Part shown: positions 1 to 8,633 of the stretch, piece after piece
Layout of the letters: every line of letters starts with the position of its first letter
Position numbering within the stretch: the first letter of the stretch is position 1
NCBI RefSeq assembly: GCF_035978755.1
Contig: NZ_CP108415.1
Coordinates: 124,001-188,000 of the forward strand
Length of the DNA stretch: 64,000 bases
Direction: 5' to 3'
From: Streptomyces sp. NBC_01298
GTDB taxonomy: Bacteria > Actinomycetota > Actinomycetes > Streptomycetales > Streptomycetaceae
Notes under the pieces: model-generated
Told to the model about the DNA's origin: nothing
The model's database searches: none
Seen by the model: only the letters and a program-made list of their open reading frames with translations
Program-made: the position numbers and the translations under genes

Positions 1-2
1 GG

Positions 3-602
3 ATTCCTGCCGCTCCCCTCCCCCGCCCCGGCGAGCGGCTGGAGGGCTACGTCCGGCGAGTCGCCGCACGCCTCGGTGTTCAGCAGCACCGGGCGATGGA
101 GCTCCTCGGACTCGAACCCGGCACCTCGGCCTCGCAGCGCCTGGAGGAGCTCGATGCCGGACTGCCCGAGCGCACAGTCCGGGCCCTGTGCGCGGCCACA
201 GGAATGGCCTTGGTCCAGGCTCGAGGCCTTAGCGGTCCGGCCTCCGTTGCCAACGATGTCTCGGACCTTCAGGCCCGGGCGCGGCAGGTGCTGGGGGTGC
301 TGGATGCCAAGAGCTTCCGGCGCGGAGGACAAGACAAGACGACCACGGAGGCCCCGGAGCTGGCCCGTCTCCTGGCCCAGTCGGGCGGACAGCGGATCCT
401 CATGATGGACATGGACCCGCCCCAAAGTCTCGGCTGGCCCAGCCCTGCACTCGACGACCCCTTCCTCGTCGACCTGCCGTGGCCCGCTGACGGGCGTCGG
501 CTCCCCGCAGCAGGCGACCTCGTCGACAACGTCCTCACGGAACTCGGGATCACCCCCAGTCACCAGTCAGTTCAGCCGGAGCGGGGCGCCACCGGCGAGT
601 GA
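3..602 (+). CDS. 5'-truncated TniQ-like / degenerate ParA-like protein
   Basis: The frame is open from the window edge, so the true start lies upstream. The first residues (PLPRPGERLEGYVRRVAARL) resemble the N-terminus of TniQ-like proteins of transposon and plasmid loci. From about residue 100 the protein changes character: GGQDKTTTE followed by ELARLLAQ and RILMMDMDPPQSLG reads like the Walker A' and A-strand region of a ParA partition ATPase (GGxGKTTT, then VDxDPQ). The invariant Gly before Lys is Asp here. The frame ends about 70 residues later, without the remaining ParA motifs. A working ATPase is unlikely. I read this as a chimera or a decayed partition gene; the ParA resemblance is clear by eye, the TniQ one is weaker. 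Confidence 0.5.
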   Translation: MPAAPLPRPGERLEGYVRRVAARLGVQQHRAMELLGLEPGTSASQRLEELDAGLPERTVRALCAATGMALVQARGLSGPASVANDVSDLQARARQVLGVLDAKSFRRGGQDKTTTEAPELARLLAQSGGQRILMMDMDPPQSLGWPSPALDDPFLVDLPWPADGRRLPAAGDLVDNVLTELGITPSHQSVQPERGATGE

Positions 603-809
603 CTGATGTCCTGCTCGCGCGGCAGCACGAGCGTGGGACGTAGAGGGCTGCGGTGCCTCGCGCGGGCGCTCTGCGCACGGTCTCCCGCGCCGGAGGTACG
701 TTCGACGGCGAGGGGTGCGGTCCTGGCCAGCAGGGCCGCGACGGGGACCGCACCCCCGCTGGCCGCAAAAGGCGAAGCCCCTTCACGGTCCACCCCCTAC
801 GGTGGCGGC

Positions 810-1709
810 ATGCGCATGGGGGAGAAGGTGTGGACTCACTGGCCGCTGATCGTCGTCACCCTCGTGACGATCGGCGAAGTGATCTCCACGGCGCGCCATT
901 CGACGCACCCTGCCGTGGCCGCGTACTGCACGGTTCTCGCCGCAGCCACGTGGGCCTTGAGCGGCCGCCGGACACAGGAGCGCGCAGTGTCAGGAGGCTA
1001 CTTTGCTCAGTTCACCACCTGGGATCTCTATGTCCGGCCGCACACACCGCCTGAAGAACCCACCGCCCTGTACACCGCACTCGCACAGCGCATGCAGCAG
1101 ACAGATCAGCACGTCACCGCATACGCGACGTGCAACGGCTTGGACCGGATCTCCATAGGCCTGCCCCGTCCCCGCGACGCCTTCGCCGATGCCCGCTCCG
1201 CGCGCTACCGCAATGCCGGCCATCTCTGGCTCGGCGCACGCTGGTTCCACCCGCACTACACCCACCACCTGCCGGCCGTCCTCGAACACGAGCTGGCGCA
1301 CATCCGCCGAAACGACACCCGTGGCAGACTCGCCGTTGAGAGCTGCGCCGTCGCGGTATCCGTACTTGCTGCAGGACTGCTCCCCCTGGTTGCCACCTCG
1401 CTGACTGTGCTGGCTGCCTGGCTCGCTACTCGCGCCTTCCGCTGGTGGTCGGAGCTGGCCTGTGACCTCGCGGCCATCCGCGCGTGCGGCCGTGCGTCGG
1501 TCGCCGCCATGTGGACCGCCGACCTCGCCGACGAACGGAACCTGCGGTGGCCGGTCCGGAGCCTCCACGCACTGTGGGCGCTGAACCGGCATCCGCCTCT
1601 GCGTCTGCGCCGCTGGTTCTCCCTGCACATTCCGGGACCGACGTCTGACGCCCGCCATCCCCTGGCACGGTCCCCGATCAGAGCGCACACAGCACCCGGG
1701 AACCAATAG
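810..1709 (+). CDS. M48/M56-type membrane zinc metalloprotease
   Basis: The protein has two N-terminal hydrophobic stretches and a cytosolic segment carrying EHELAHIRRND, a HExxH zinc-protease motif followed by the usual His/Asn/Asp context of small M48-like peptidases. A second hydrophobic pair follows, then WWSELACDLAAI, which holds the expected downstream glutamate ligand (ExxxD). Length (299 aa) fits Streptomyces M48/M56-like membrane proteases. The frame stays open upstream to 606, but that extension is Arg-rich and unlike the rest, so the ATG at 810 (or 816) is preferred. Substrate is unknown. Members of this family are often linked to BlaI-type regulators, but none is adjacent here. 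Confidence 0.7.
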   Translation: MRMGEKVWTHWPLIVVTLVTIGEVISTARHSTHPAVAAYCTVLAAATWALSGRRTQERAVSGGYFAQFTTWDLYVRPHTPPEEPTALYTALAQRMQQTDQHVTAYATCNGLDRISIGLPRPRDAFADARSARYRNAGHLWLGARWFHPHYTHHLPAVLEHELAHIRRNDTRGRLAVESCAVAVSVLAAGLLPLVATSLTVLAAWLATRAFRWWSELACDLAAIRACGRASVAAMWTADLADERNLRWPVRSLHALWALNRHPPLRLRRWFSLHIPGPTSDARHPLARSPIRAHTAPGNQ

Positions 1710-1879
1710 CCCCGGCACGCTTCCCTGTGCAGGGTGCGCGCGGACGGGCTCGTCCCCGGCCGACCAGGCGCCACAGGCGACACTTCAGACGCTGGGCCTC
1801 CGGCCGGAGGCCCAGCGTGGCATGGCGGCGAGTCCCACGGGGTAGGGCGTGCCCACGGCATGTACGTGCGGGAGCTGCG

Positions 1880-2299
1880 ATGACTGGTGATCTGGAACTG
1901 ACTGCGCGATGTGATCGCTGCCTACAGCTGATCGAGAACGGCGCTGGTGTTCTGGAAGTCAACGCTTCCGCTGCTCAGCGCACGCTGGAGCAGTGGTGGC
2001 GAAGGACCGATGGGCCTGGGGTGTTCGCTGGCAGGCGCATCCGGTGGGTGACCCGTCACCGTCGGTGCGGCCGCGCACCCACGGGCGCCTACTCGATCCC
2101 GGTGGAACGGGTTCGCTCCTGGACAGCCTTGTTGGAGTGGAGCGTTCATCTGACCGACAAGCCGTTCTTCGCCGCTACGGACTGGTCCATGGTGGTCAGG
2201 CGAGCACTGGATCCCCACCAGGCCGCGGTCAGCGGCATCCTGCCCCGCGTGCCGAGACCTCTCCGGCGCGGGCCAGTCGGCAGCACAGACGGAGGGTGA
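1880..2299 (+). CDS. hypothetical protein with CxxC pair
   Basis: A 139-residue protein starting MTGDLELTARCDRCL, with an N-terminal CxxC and a later lone Cys (HRRCG) that could form a small zinc site. It has no membrane segment and no family I recognise. The ATG at 1880 is preceded by GGAG a few bases upstream. The open frame extends 51 codons further, but that part is almost pure Arg/Pro and reads as non-coding. It is oriented with the next gene, about 90 bp away. Confidence 0.5.
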   Translation: MTGDLELTARCDRCLQLIENGAGVLEVNASAAQRTLEQWWRRTDGPGVFAGRRIRWVTRHRRCGRAPTGAYSIPVERVRSWTALLEWSVHLTDKPFFAATDWSMVVRRALDPHQAAVSGILPRVPRPLRRGPVGSTDGG

Positions 2300-2391
2300 C
2301 ACGGGCTGCGCGGCGGAGCAGGTCAGCGGCGGTCTTCGGACCCTCTTGAGCAGAAGGACGCCATGGCGGACTCTGGAGACAGGGAGTCGTC

Positions 2392-3288
2392 GTGCCGAAC
2401 AAGCGCCCACGCGGTCCGCAGCCGCACTGGCGGCCCAAGCGGGAGACCTTGCGCGTCCTGGCCGCGGTCGACGTCGTTCTCGACCGCTACCGGGACCATC
2501 TGCCGGTCTCGCTGCGCCAGCTGTTCTACGTGCTCGTCAGCGACGGAGTGCTGGCCAAGACCGAACGGGACTACAAGCGAATGTGCGAGTACGTCGGCAT
2601 GGCACGCCGTTCAGGCCGGATCGGCTGGGAAGTGATCCGGGACGACACTCAGGTCGCCGTCCAGGCCCCCCAGGCCTTCGACGGCCCGGCTGACTTCTGG
2701 GCGACGGTGAAGGCGGCCGCGGATGAGTACCGGGTTGATCGGCAGGCGGGCCAGCCCGTCCGGCTAGAGCTGTGGTGCGAGGCCATCGGCATGGTGCCGC
2801 AGCTCGCTCGGCTCGGCGCTGGCTTCGGGATCGCCTGCTTCTCAGGAGGAGGGTTCGACGGCCTGGCAGGCAAGCACGATGCGGCGCAGCGGGCGGTTGC
2901 TGGAGGCCTTAAGACAAGGGTTTTGCACCTCGGGGACTACGACCAGAGTGGTGAGCACCTGTTCAGCTCGCTGGCCGAGGATGTTGTCGCGTTCGCTGCG
3001 GCCGCCGGCGCCGTGGTGGAGTTCGAGCGGGTCGCAGTCACCGCGGAGCAGGTTGCCCGCTACGGTCTGCCGACCGCTCCGCCGAAGCCGTCCGACCGCC
3101 GCTCGTTCTCGGGCGCGGCAACAACCCAGGCCGAGGCTCTGCCTCCCGACATCTTGGCCGACATCGTGAGGGCGGCAATCGAACGGCACCGTGACCCTGC
3201 TGTTCACCGTGCCGTGCTCGCTCGTGAGGAGACGGAGCGCAGCGAGATCCAGACTCAGTTGCGAAGCTGGCCCAGCCCAGAACGGTGA
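2392..3288 (+). CDS. Toprim-domain protein, Spo11/Top6A-like
   Basis: The N-terminal segment SLRQLFYVLVSDG...RDYKRMCEYVGMARR resembles the 5Y-CAP winged-helix of topoisomerase VI A/Spo11-like proteins, with a Tyr in LFY. A Toprim-like core follows: LELWCEAIG (the conserved acidic residue after a beta strand), then CFSGGGFDG, then LHLGDYDQSGEHL (the DxD motif). This order matches stand-alone Toprim proteins found in actinobacterial phages and plasmids. Expected role is DNA cleavage or strand passage, but the substrate is unknown. The start is GTG at 2392 with GGGAG about 7 bases before it. The C-terminal 80 residues are not recognised. Confidence 0.6.
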   Translation: MPNKRPRGPQPHWRPKRETLRVLAAVDVVLDRYRDHLPVSLRQLFYVLVSDGVLAKTERDYKRMCEYVGMARRSGRIGWEVIRDDTQVAVQAPQAFDGPADFWATVKAAADEYRVDRQAGQPVRLELWCEAIGMVPQLARLGAGFGIACFSGGGFDGLAGKHDAAQRAVAGGLKTRVLHLGDYDQSGEHLFSSLAEDVVAFAAAAGAVVEFERVAVTAEQVARYGLPTAPPKPSDRRSFSGAATTQAEALPPDILADIVRAAIERHRDPAVHRAVLAREETERSEIQTQLRSWPSPER

Positions 3289-3380
3289 GACATCGCTGAG
3301 GGCGGGTAGATCGGCCAGCCGAGCGTGCGGGCACGCGAAGCCATCACGGTCTACCGTTCGCGCCGATCCGGGCGCCTTCG

Positions 3381-3845
3381 TCAGAAGCGGGACTGAAGCC
3401 GGTACTCAGGCCCGAGGTTCTGTCCCGCTCGCGCGGTGTGCGTGATGAGGCAGAAGGCCCGGGCCTCATTATGGAAGGCCGCCCCGAAGCCGGGGTGCCG
3501 GGATGCCGCTCCGTATGCACAGGCTTCACGGATCTCGTGGTTCCCGCTGTTGACGATCGCTGCCGCCAGGTAACCGGTGACGAGCTCGGGGGTCGTGGCC
3601 TGCTGGTCGTCGTACAGCTGGGGCCAAGCCACCGGCGTCGGGGCCTCTCCCGCAACGGGCACGTCGGCGTCGCGGTGCTTGGCTCCGGGGTTGAGCACAC
3701 CGGTGATTCCGATCCAGACTCGGGATCCGGAGGTGAGGGTGACGGCCAGCCCAAGAGGCCGGCCATCCCATCGCTGCACTTCGGCGACCCCGGGCGCGGC
3801 GGCCAGAGCCGACTCGGCGAACTCGCGAAAACGCTCAGGCCGCAT
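3381..3845 (-). CDS. hypothetical protein
   Basis: A 154-residue protein beginning MRPERFREFAESALAA. It is soluble and mixed alpha/beta in appearance, with VTLTSGSRVWIGITGV near the middle and a C-terminal helical part (TPELVTGYLAAAIVNSG). The ATG at 3845 has GAGGAG about 8 bases upstream, which decides the start; the longer open frame upstream is Arg/Pro-rich and unlikely. It resembles small plasmid-borne hypotheticals of Streptomyces but I do not recognise a domain. It is convergent with the Toprim gene. Confidence 0.55.
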   Translation of the reverse strand: MRPERFREFAESALAAAPGVAEVQRWDGRPLGLAVTLTSGSRVWIGITGVLNPGAKHRDADVPVAGEAPTPVAWPQLYDDQQATTPELVTGYLAAAIVNSGNHEIREACAYGAASRHPGFGAAFHNEARAFCLITHTARAGQNLGPEYRLQSRF

Positions 3846-4105
3846 CGGCGCTCCTCGGGCTGGTCGGCGGGGATGCCGCCAGCGTAGGCGGAGCCTCCGA
3901 CAATGGCCGTGAGCGGTCCCGCCGTCACCGGCGGGGCCAGTCGGCGCTTGACTGGTACAGCGTCCTGGCGGCCGGAGGTCACCGGCGCGAGTGTCCGGGC
4001 CAGCGTGGGTGGAGCACGCCGCGTCTCCCCGCGGTGCCTGGCCTTCGATTCCCGCGGTTGCGCGCTGGTTCGGGTTCGTTCCGCGGTCTCGGGCCGGTCT
4101 CTTGG

Positions 4106-4654
4106 TCAGTCCGTTTCCGGGGTGGGGTTCAGGCACGAGACCAGGTCACAGACAGATGCGTAGATCCCCGTGGCTTCCCTGACCGTGTGGCCGCACGCAG
4201 CGAGAGCCTGCCGTGCTGCGCTCCGTGCGGTACGGCAGGTCGGGTCAACCCTGAGCGCGTTGGCGACTGCCTGCTCGAGCTCCCGAGCTCTTTGATGCTG
4301 CTGGCGGCTGGGCCTCTCGGCCATGGAGAAGGGGCCGCTTCGGAGCGCGGTTGGCGTCCCGGGCGCGCGGGCGGCAGAGCTCGCGAGGAGCGCAGCCGGA
4401 TCCGGCCTTCCTTGTGGGTCTCGGGCATGGTCGGGCCATGCGTCGATCAGCATGAGGACGACGATGGCGGACAGGTCCAGGACGCCGCCGGGACCGTATC
4501 CGATGTTGAGGAGTCGCCTCATGGTTGCGGGGCCGGCCGCGTCAGCGTCATCTCGCCGCTGTCGAGCGGTACCCACGAGACCGTCGGCCAGCTCGTGCAG
4601 AAGCACCCAGTAGCTGTCGGTCCTGACAGCAGGCCTGCTTGCCGTGGACATCAT
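4106..4654 (-). CDS. hypothetical helical protein
   Basis: A 182-residue, mostly helical protein starting MMSTASRPAVRTDSYWVLLHELADGL, with one moderately hydrophobic stretch (GGVLDLSAIVVLMLIDAW). The C-terminal 60 residues contain a Cys-bearing helix pair (CRTARSAARQALAACGHTV). No catalytic motif or family is recognised. It lies 54 bp downstream of the Fic-type toxin gene on the same strand and may be cotranscribed with it. Confidence 0.5.
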   Translation of the reverse strand: MMSTASRPAVRTDSYWVLLHELADGLVGTARQRRDDADAAGPATMRRLLNIGYGPGGVLDLSAIVVLMLIDAWPDHARDPQGRPDPAALLASSAARAPGTPTALRSGPFSMAERPSRQQHQRARELEQAVANALRVDPTCRTARSAARQALAACGHTVREATGIYASVCDLVSCLNPTPETD

Positions 4655-4708
4655 CAGCTGCGTCTCTCGTGATGCGTGAGCTCCGGGCGGAGCCGGGATG
4701 GGGCGTGC

Positions 4709-5089
4709 TCAGGGCGCCGGAATGGTCCAGGCGCGCAGCTGGGCGGAAACCTCGCGCAGGTCGTCGATGCCCTTGTGCTTGATTCGCAGAACGAGGGCGA
4801 GGGCGTCCTCGGGTTCATAGGTCATGTAGACCTCATTCGTTGCGAGGAAGGTCTCGGCGCAAAGCCATGCGAAGAAGTGGTTCTTCTTCTCCAGCGGCTC
4901 GTGGAGCACGATCGTCTCGAGCATTGCGGCTGCCTTGAGCCAGAGGGAGCTGTAGACGTCCTGGTGCATGTAGTGGGCTCGCGCTCGGGCACAGACAGCG
5001 TCGAGGATTCCCAGATCGCGGCATGCCGGGTCGCCGGGGAGGGTCTGGGCGATCTGCAGCAGCTCTGGTGGGGTGAGGAACCGGGTCAC
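4709..5089 (-). CDS. Fic/Doc-type toxin, variant motif
   Basis: A 126-residue all-helical protein of the size and shape of Doc-like Fic toxins, which modify translation factors or other targets with phosphate or nucleotide. The region HEPLEKKNHFFAWLCAETFL sits where the Fic motif HPFxDGNKR would be. The His, the acidic residue and an Asn are kept, but the G-N-(K/G)-R anion-binding part is altered. The C-terminus (DDLREVSAQLRAW) matches small actinobacterial Fic toxins. Its ATG overlaps the stop of the upstream gene by 4 bases, the usual antitoxin-toxin arrangement. Whether the variant motif is active cannot be told from sequence. Confidence 0.65.
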   Translation of the reverse strand: MTRFLTPPELLQIAQTLPGDPACRDLGILDAVCARARAHYMHQDVYSSLWLKAAAMLETIVLHEPLEKKNHFFAWLCAETFLATNEVYMTYEPEDALALVLRIKHKGIDDLREVSAQLRAWTIPAP

Positions 5090-5391
5090 GCGGCGTGACT
5101 CTGGTGTGCCTGGCCGAGGTCACGGCTGCCGAGCGGCGCCGGATCCGGGAAGGAAAGGCCAGGTGTGACCTCGGGCCGAGGCTCCTCGCTGTGCTCCGCG
5201 AATGCGGGCGCGAGGCGTGCAACGCTCTTACGGGCACGCGTCAGCGCGTCGAGGAACGGGTCATCGGCGGCGTCCAGGGCCGCGTCACGCACGAACGCCT
5301 CGGGCGACTTTCCGACCACGCGTGCCGCCTTCGCCACCCGGTCGTACTCGTCCGGGCTGAATCCCGTCGGCAGTCCGTCACTTTGCTCCAT
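5086..5391 (-). CDS. antitoxin of Fic-type pair (RHH-like)
   Basis: A 101-residue protein starting MEQSDGLPTGFSPDEYDRV. The N-terminal 45 residues (SPDEYDRVAKAARVVGKSPEAFVRDAALDAA) have the strand-helix-helix look of ribbon-helix-helix antitoxins. The C-terminal half is acidic and Pro-rich and could bind the toxin. It overlaps the toxin start by 4 bases. Autoregulation through a site in the upstream gap is expected for this class but no operator was identified. Confidence 0.6.
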   Translation of the reverse strand: MEQSDGLPTGFSPDEYDRVAKAARVVGKSPEAFVRDAALDAADDPFLDALTRARKSVARLAPAFAEHSEEPRPEVTPGLSFPDPAPLGSRDLGQAHQSHAA

Positions 5392-5916
5392 AGGAGCGAC
5401 GGTACCAGCGTGATCATGATCCCGACGAGCGATCTGCGCGACTGACGCACGCCCAGGTGGGACCGGGCCGTGCCTACTGCTGCCAGGTGCAGCAGACTCC
5501 CTGGTCAGTGCCTGGGAAGGGTCGGCTGTTCGGAGCGTGTCAGTGGCGGGCTTCAGGGCACGGGCGGTGCGACCCAGACTGCGACTCCGGGGAGGGAGTC
5601 GGTCGGCTGGACTCCGGGACCCCAGCCGCCGAGCACAACCACGCCGGGGCTGTTGGTGGGGACGCCGCGTTGGGCCCTGAGGCGGAAGCCGGCGTAGAGC
5701 GGTCTTGCCCTGACCGGCCTCCCGAATGCTTCGCCGACGAGCAGGGGTTCGAGTTCTGCGGCGTGGAGTTCTTCTGATCCAGCCGGCCATCCCCCTCCTC
5801 GACCCCCGTTGCTGCTGCGCCTGTGAAACCCCCGCCGGGCGCGGCAGCGCCGGTGGATGATGGCTCTTCGGCACCCAGCGCTCTGTGGCTGCCGCCGTTG
5901 TGGAGAGAGGACCGTC
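5392..5916. other. 525-bp gap between divergent genes, with a possible minus-strand remnant
   Basis: The gap lies between the antitoxin (leftward) and the helicase (rightward) and should contain both promoters. On the minus strand, about 5553-5780 reads as protein-like in one frame (LVGEAFGRPVRARPLYAGF, later VVVLGGWGPG and a stop at 5553-5555) with GC-rich third positions, but there is no start codon in that frame. This may be the 3' end of a decayed gene. Nothing else was recognised. Confidence 0.3.
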
Positions 5917-8442
5917 GTGCCGCTGGATCTGAGTCTTGTAGGGACCGGCCCCCAGGTGCCGCTACTGCGGCCCCGAGAGATCTACGCGGCTCTTGCCCGC
6001 CGCCCCTGGCCCTACCTGCGCCACGAGCAGGGCGAAATCCTGGAGGCGTGGTTCAACGCCCGCACGCGCCGGGACGTAGTGATCAAGCAGAACACCGGCG
6101 GCGGCAAGACCGCCGTCGGGCTGCTCATCGCCCAGAGCACCCTCAACGAAGGCCTGGGACCCGCGATCTACCTCGCTCCCGACCGCTACCTGGCAGCACA
6201 GGTACGTGCAGAGGCGGAAGCGATGGGCCTGGGAACGACCGATCAGGTCGAGAACCTCGCGTTCAGGGCCGGGCGGGCCATCCTGGTCACCACCTTCCAG
6301 AAGCTGATCAACGGCCGGTCCGTGTTCGGCGTGGTCGGGGACGCCCGGGAGAAGCTCGACGTCGGCATCGTCATCGTGGACGATGCGCACGCCGCGCTCG
6401 CCACGGCCGAGGCACAGTTCCGCCTCACCGTTCCGGCCGCGCACGCCGCGTACACGGAGCTGAAGACCCTGTTCGCGTCCGACCTGCAACGGCAGTCCCC
6501 CAAGGCATGGGCAGACATCCAGGCGAACGACTACACCGCCACGCTGCCCGTTCCGTTCTGGTCGTGGGTCGACCAGCAGGACAAGGTCATGGCCATCCTG
6601 CATCCCCACGCCGACGACCAGGACTTCAAGTTCACCTGGCCGCTCATCGCCGACGTCCTGCACCTGTGCTCCGCGACCTTGACCAGCGATGGCATCCAGA
6701 TCGCTCCGCCGGCTCCGCCGATCGCGATGATCCCGGCCTTCGCCGGCGCGGGCCGCCGGGTCTATCTCACGGCCACCCTCGCCGACGACAGCGTCCTCGT
6801 CACCGGCCTCGACGCCCGCCCGCAGGATGTAGAGCAGCCGGTCACCCCCGGCAGTGCGGCCGACCTCGGGGACCGGATGATCCTCGCCCCTGTCGCCCTC
6901 AACCCCAAGATGGATCCGGAAGCCGTACGCAAACTGGCCCGCCAGTTCGCCAACGGCGACCGCAACGGAGACGGAACCCCTGACTCGCATCCCGTCAACG
7001 TCGTGGTTCTCGTGCCGAGCACCGCGGCCGCCGCTGCATGGCACCCGTACGCCGACCAGGTCGTGCACGCCGGCGAGCTCCCCGAAACCGTGAGTTCCCT
7101 CCGCAACGGGCACGTCGGCCTCGTGGTCCTGGTCAACAAGTACGACGGCGTCGACCTTCCCCGGTCGGCCTGTGAGCTGCTGATCCTGGACGGTGTCCCC
7201 CGGCCCATGGACGCCACCGAACGCCGCGAGGCCGGAGTTCTGTCCGGCAGCCCCAGCCTCCTCGCCCGCCAGATCCAGCGCATCGAGCAGGGCATGGGAC
7301 GCGGGGTCCGCGACACCGAGGACCACTGCGCCGTCCTGCTGCTGGGCAGCCAGCTCTCCATCGCCCTGCACGACCCCAAGCAGCAGTCCCTGTTCTCCCC
7401 CGCGACCCGCGCCCAGATCGACGTCAGCAGCCGCCTTGCCGAGCAGCTGGAAGGCAAAGGCCTCGACGGGATCCGCGAGGCGATCGGCCTCTGCCTCGAC
7501 CGGGACCCCCAGTGGCGCGCGCTCAACCGATCGGCCCTGGCCTCCGTCCACTACGACGCCAGGGGCACCGTGCGCGCCGAGGCAGTCGGCGCCCGCGAGG
7601 CATTCAACCTCGCCACAACCGGCCGCTACGACGATGCCGCCGCCCGCTTGCAGAAGGCGCTGGGTTCCGTCACCGATCCGGCGGTCCGCGGCTGGATGGC
7701 CGAACAGCGCGCCGCCTACCTGCACCACGTCGACCCCCACATCGCCCAGCAGCAGCTCTCCCGCGCCCTCGACGACAACCCGTTCGTCCTCAAGCCCGTC
7801 GGCGGTGTCACCCCGACCCAGCTGCGGCCCGCGGCGGCACAGGCCGAGGCCTGCGCCGCCTATCTGAGGGAGACATACGCCGACGCCACAGCCCTGCTCC
7901 TCGGCGTTCAGGCGCTCCTGGAGAAGGTTGTCTGGCGGGACAAGGACCGGGCGGACGAAGCCGAGCAGGCATGGGAGGGCCTCGGCCGGCATCTCGGGTT
8001 CACCAGCACGCGGCCCGAGAAGCTGTACGACACCGGTCCGGACAACCTGTGGATCCTCGGGCCCGCCCGGCACGCCGTCATCGAGCTCAAGACCGGCTGC
8101 GTGACCGACACCATCTCCAAGCACGACCTCGATCAGCTTGGCGGCAGCGTGCGCTGGGCAGCGCAAACCCTCCCGGACGGCACCCAGCGGATCCCGGTGA
8201 TCGTCCACCCCAGCAGGGAGACTCACGGCCAGGCGATCACCGTCGACGGCATGCGCGTCGTCACGCCCGAGAAGTGGACCGAGCTCACTGCAGCTGTCCG
8301 AGCCTGGGCCGAGTCCTTGACCCTTGGCCAACACCGCTGGCAGGACCCTCAGGCCGTGGCCGAACGACTCACCTTCCACAAGCTGACGGCCGGGACGATC
8401 TTCACCGCCTTCGCGCTGCCGCCGGCAGCAGCTACGGGCTGA
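5917..8442 (+). CDS. DEAD/DEAH-type helicase with PD-(D/E)xK-like C-terminus
   Basis: An 841-residue superfamily 2 helicase. Walker A is NTGGGKTA (about residues 59-66), motif II is VDDAHAA (about 154-160, DDAH variant), followed by QTTFQKL-like and late helicase motifs including RQIQRIEQGMGRGVRD (motif VI). Near residue 710-726, PDNLWILGPARHAVIELKTG has the spacing and residues of a PD-(D/E)xK nuclease core (PD, then ExK), followed by DQLGGSVRW. The GTG at 5917 is chosen because GGAGAGAGG lies six bases before it; an upstream ATG at 5857 has no such site. It is convergent with the large winged-helix gene. A role in element maintenance, defence or transfer is possible; none is proven. Confidence 0.75.
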   Translation: MPLDLSLVGTGPQVPLLRPREIYAALARRPWPYLRHEQGEILEAWFNARTRRDVVIKQNTGGGKTAVGLLIAQSTLNEGLGPAIYLAPDRYLAAQVRAEAEAMGLGTTDQVENLAFRAGRAILVTTFQKLINGRSVFGVVGDAREKLDVGIVIVDDAHAALATAEAQFRLTVPAAHAAYTELKTLFASDLQRQSPKAWADIQANDYTATLPVPFWSWVDQQDKVMAILHPHADDQDFKFTWPLIADVLHLCSATLTSDGIQIAPPAPPIAMIPAFAGAGRRVYLTATLADDSVLVTGLDARPQDVEQPVTPGSAADLGDRMILAPVALNPKMDPEAVRKLARQFANGDRNGDGTPDSHPVNVVVLVPSTAAAAAWHPYADQVVHAGELPETVSSLRNGHVGLVVLVNKYDGVDLPRSACELLILDGVPRPMDATERREAGVLSGSPSLLARQIQRIEQGMGRGVRDTEDHCAVLLLGSQLSIALHDPKQQSLFSPATRAQIDVSSRLAEQLEGKGLDGIREAIGLCLDRDPQWRALNRSALASVHYDARGTVRAEAVGAREAFNLATTGRYDDAAARLQKALGSVTDPAVRGWMAEQRAAYLHHVDPHIAQQQLSRALDDNPFVLKPVGGVTPTQLRPAAAQAEACAAYLRETYADATALLLGVQALLEKVVWRDKDRADEAEQAWEGLGRHLGFTSTRPEKLYDTGPDNLWILGPARHAVIELKTGCVTDTISKHDLDQLGGSVRWAAQTLPDGTQRIPVIVHPSRETHGQAITVDGMRVVTPEKWTELTAAVRAWAESLTLGQHRWQDPQAVAERLTFHKLTAGTIFTAFALPPAAATG

Positions 8443-8466
8443 CCTCCCCCACCCCGACCCACAGCA

Positions 8467-8515
8467 GGTCTCCGTGGGCGCAACGAGCCACGGACTCGTA
8501 CCGTCCACGGAGACC
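8467..8515. terminator. inverted repeat between convergent genes
   Basis: An 11-base perfect inverted repeat, GGTCTCCGTGG at 8467-8477 and CCACGGAGACC at 8505-8515, lies between the helicase stop and the end of the leftward gene. Its place between convergent genes suggests a bidirectional terminator. There is no T tract. Confidence 0.5.
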
Positions 8516-8633
8516 CGACGGCGATCGACGGTCGGGTCCCCGTGCCCGCGCGCGACGCACGACGTGCCGTCGCGGGTCGGCATCGCCCAGGGACACCGCC
8601 AAGTCTGGCCACCAGCGCGGCCTGCCCGGGCCT

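Noticed and set aside
990..1718. Minus-strand frames opposite the metalloprotease gene
   Set aside because: They are shadows of the HExxH protease gene with unlikely composition and no ribosome site.
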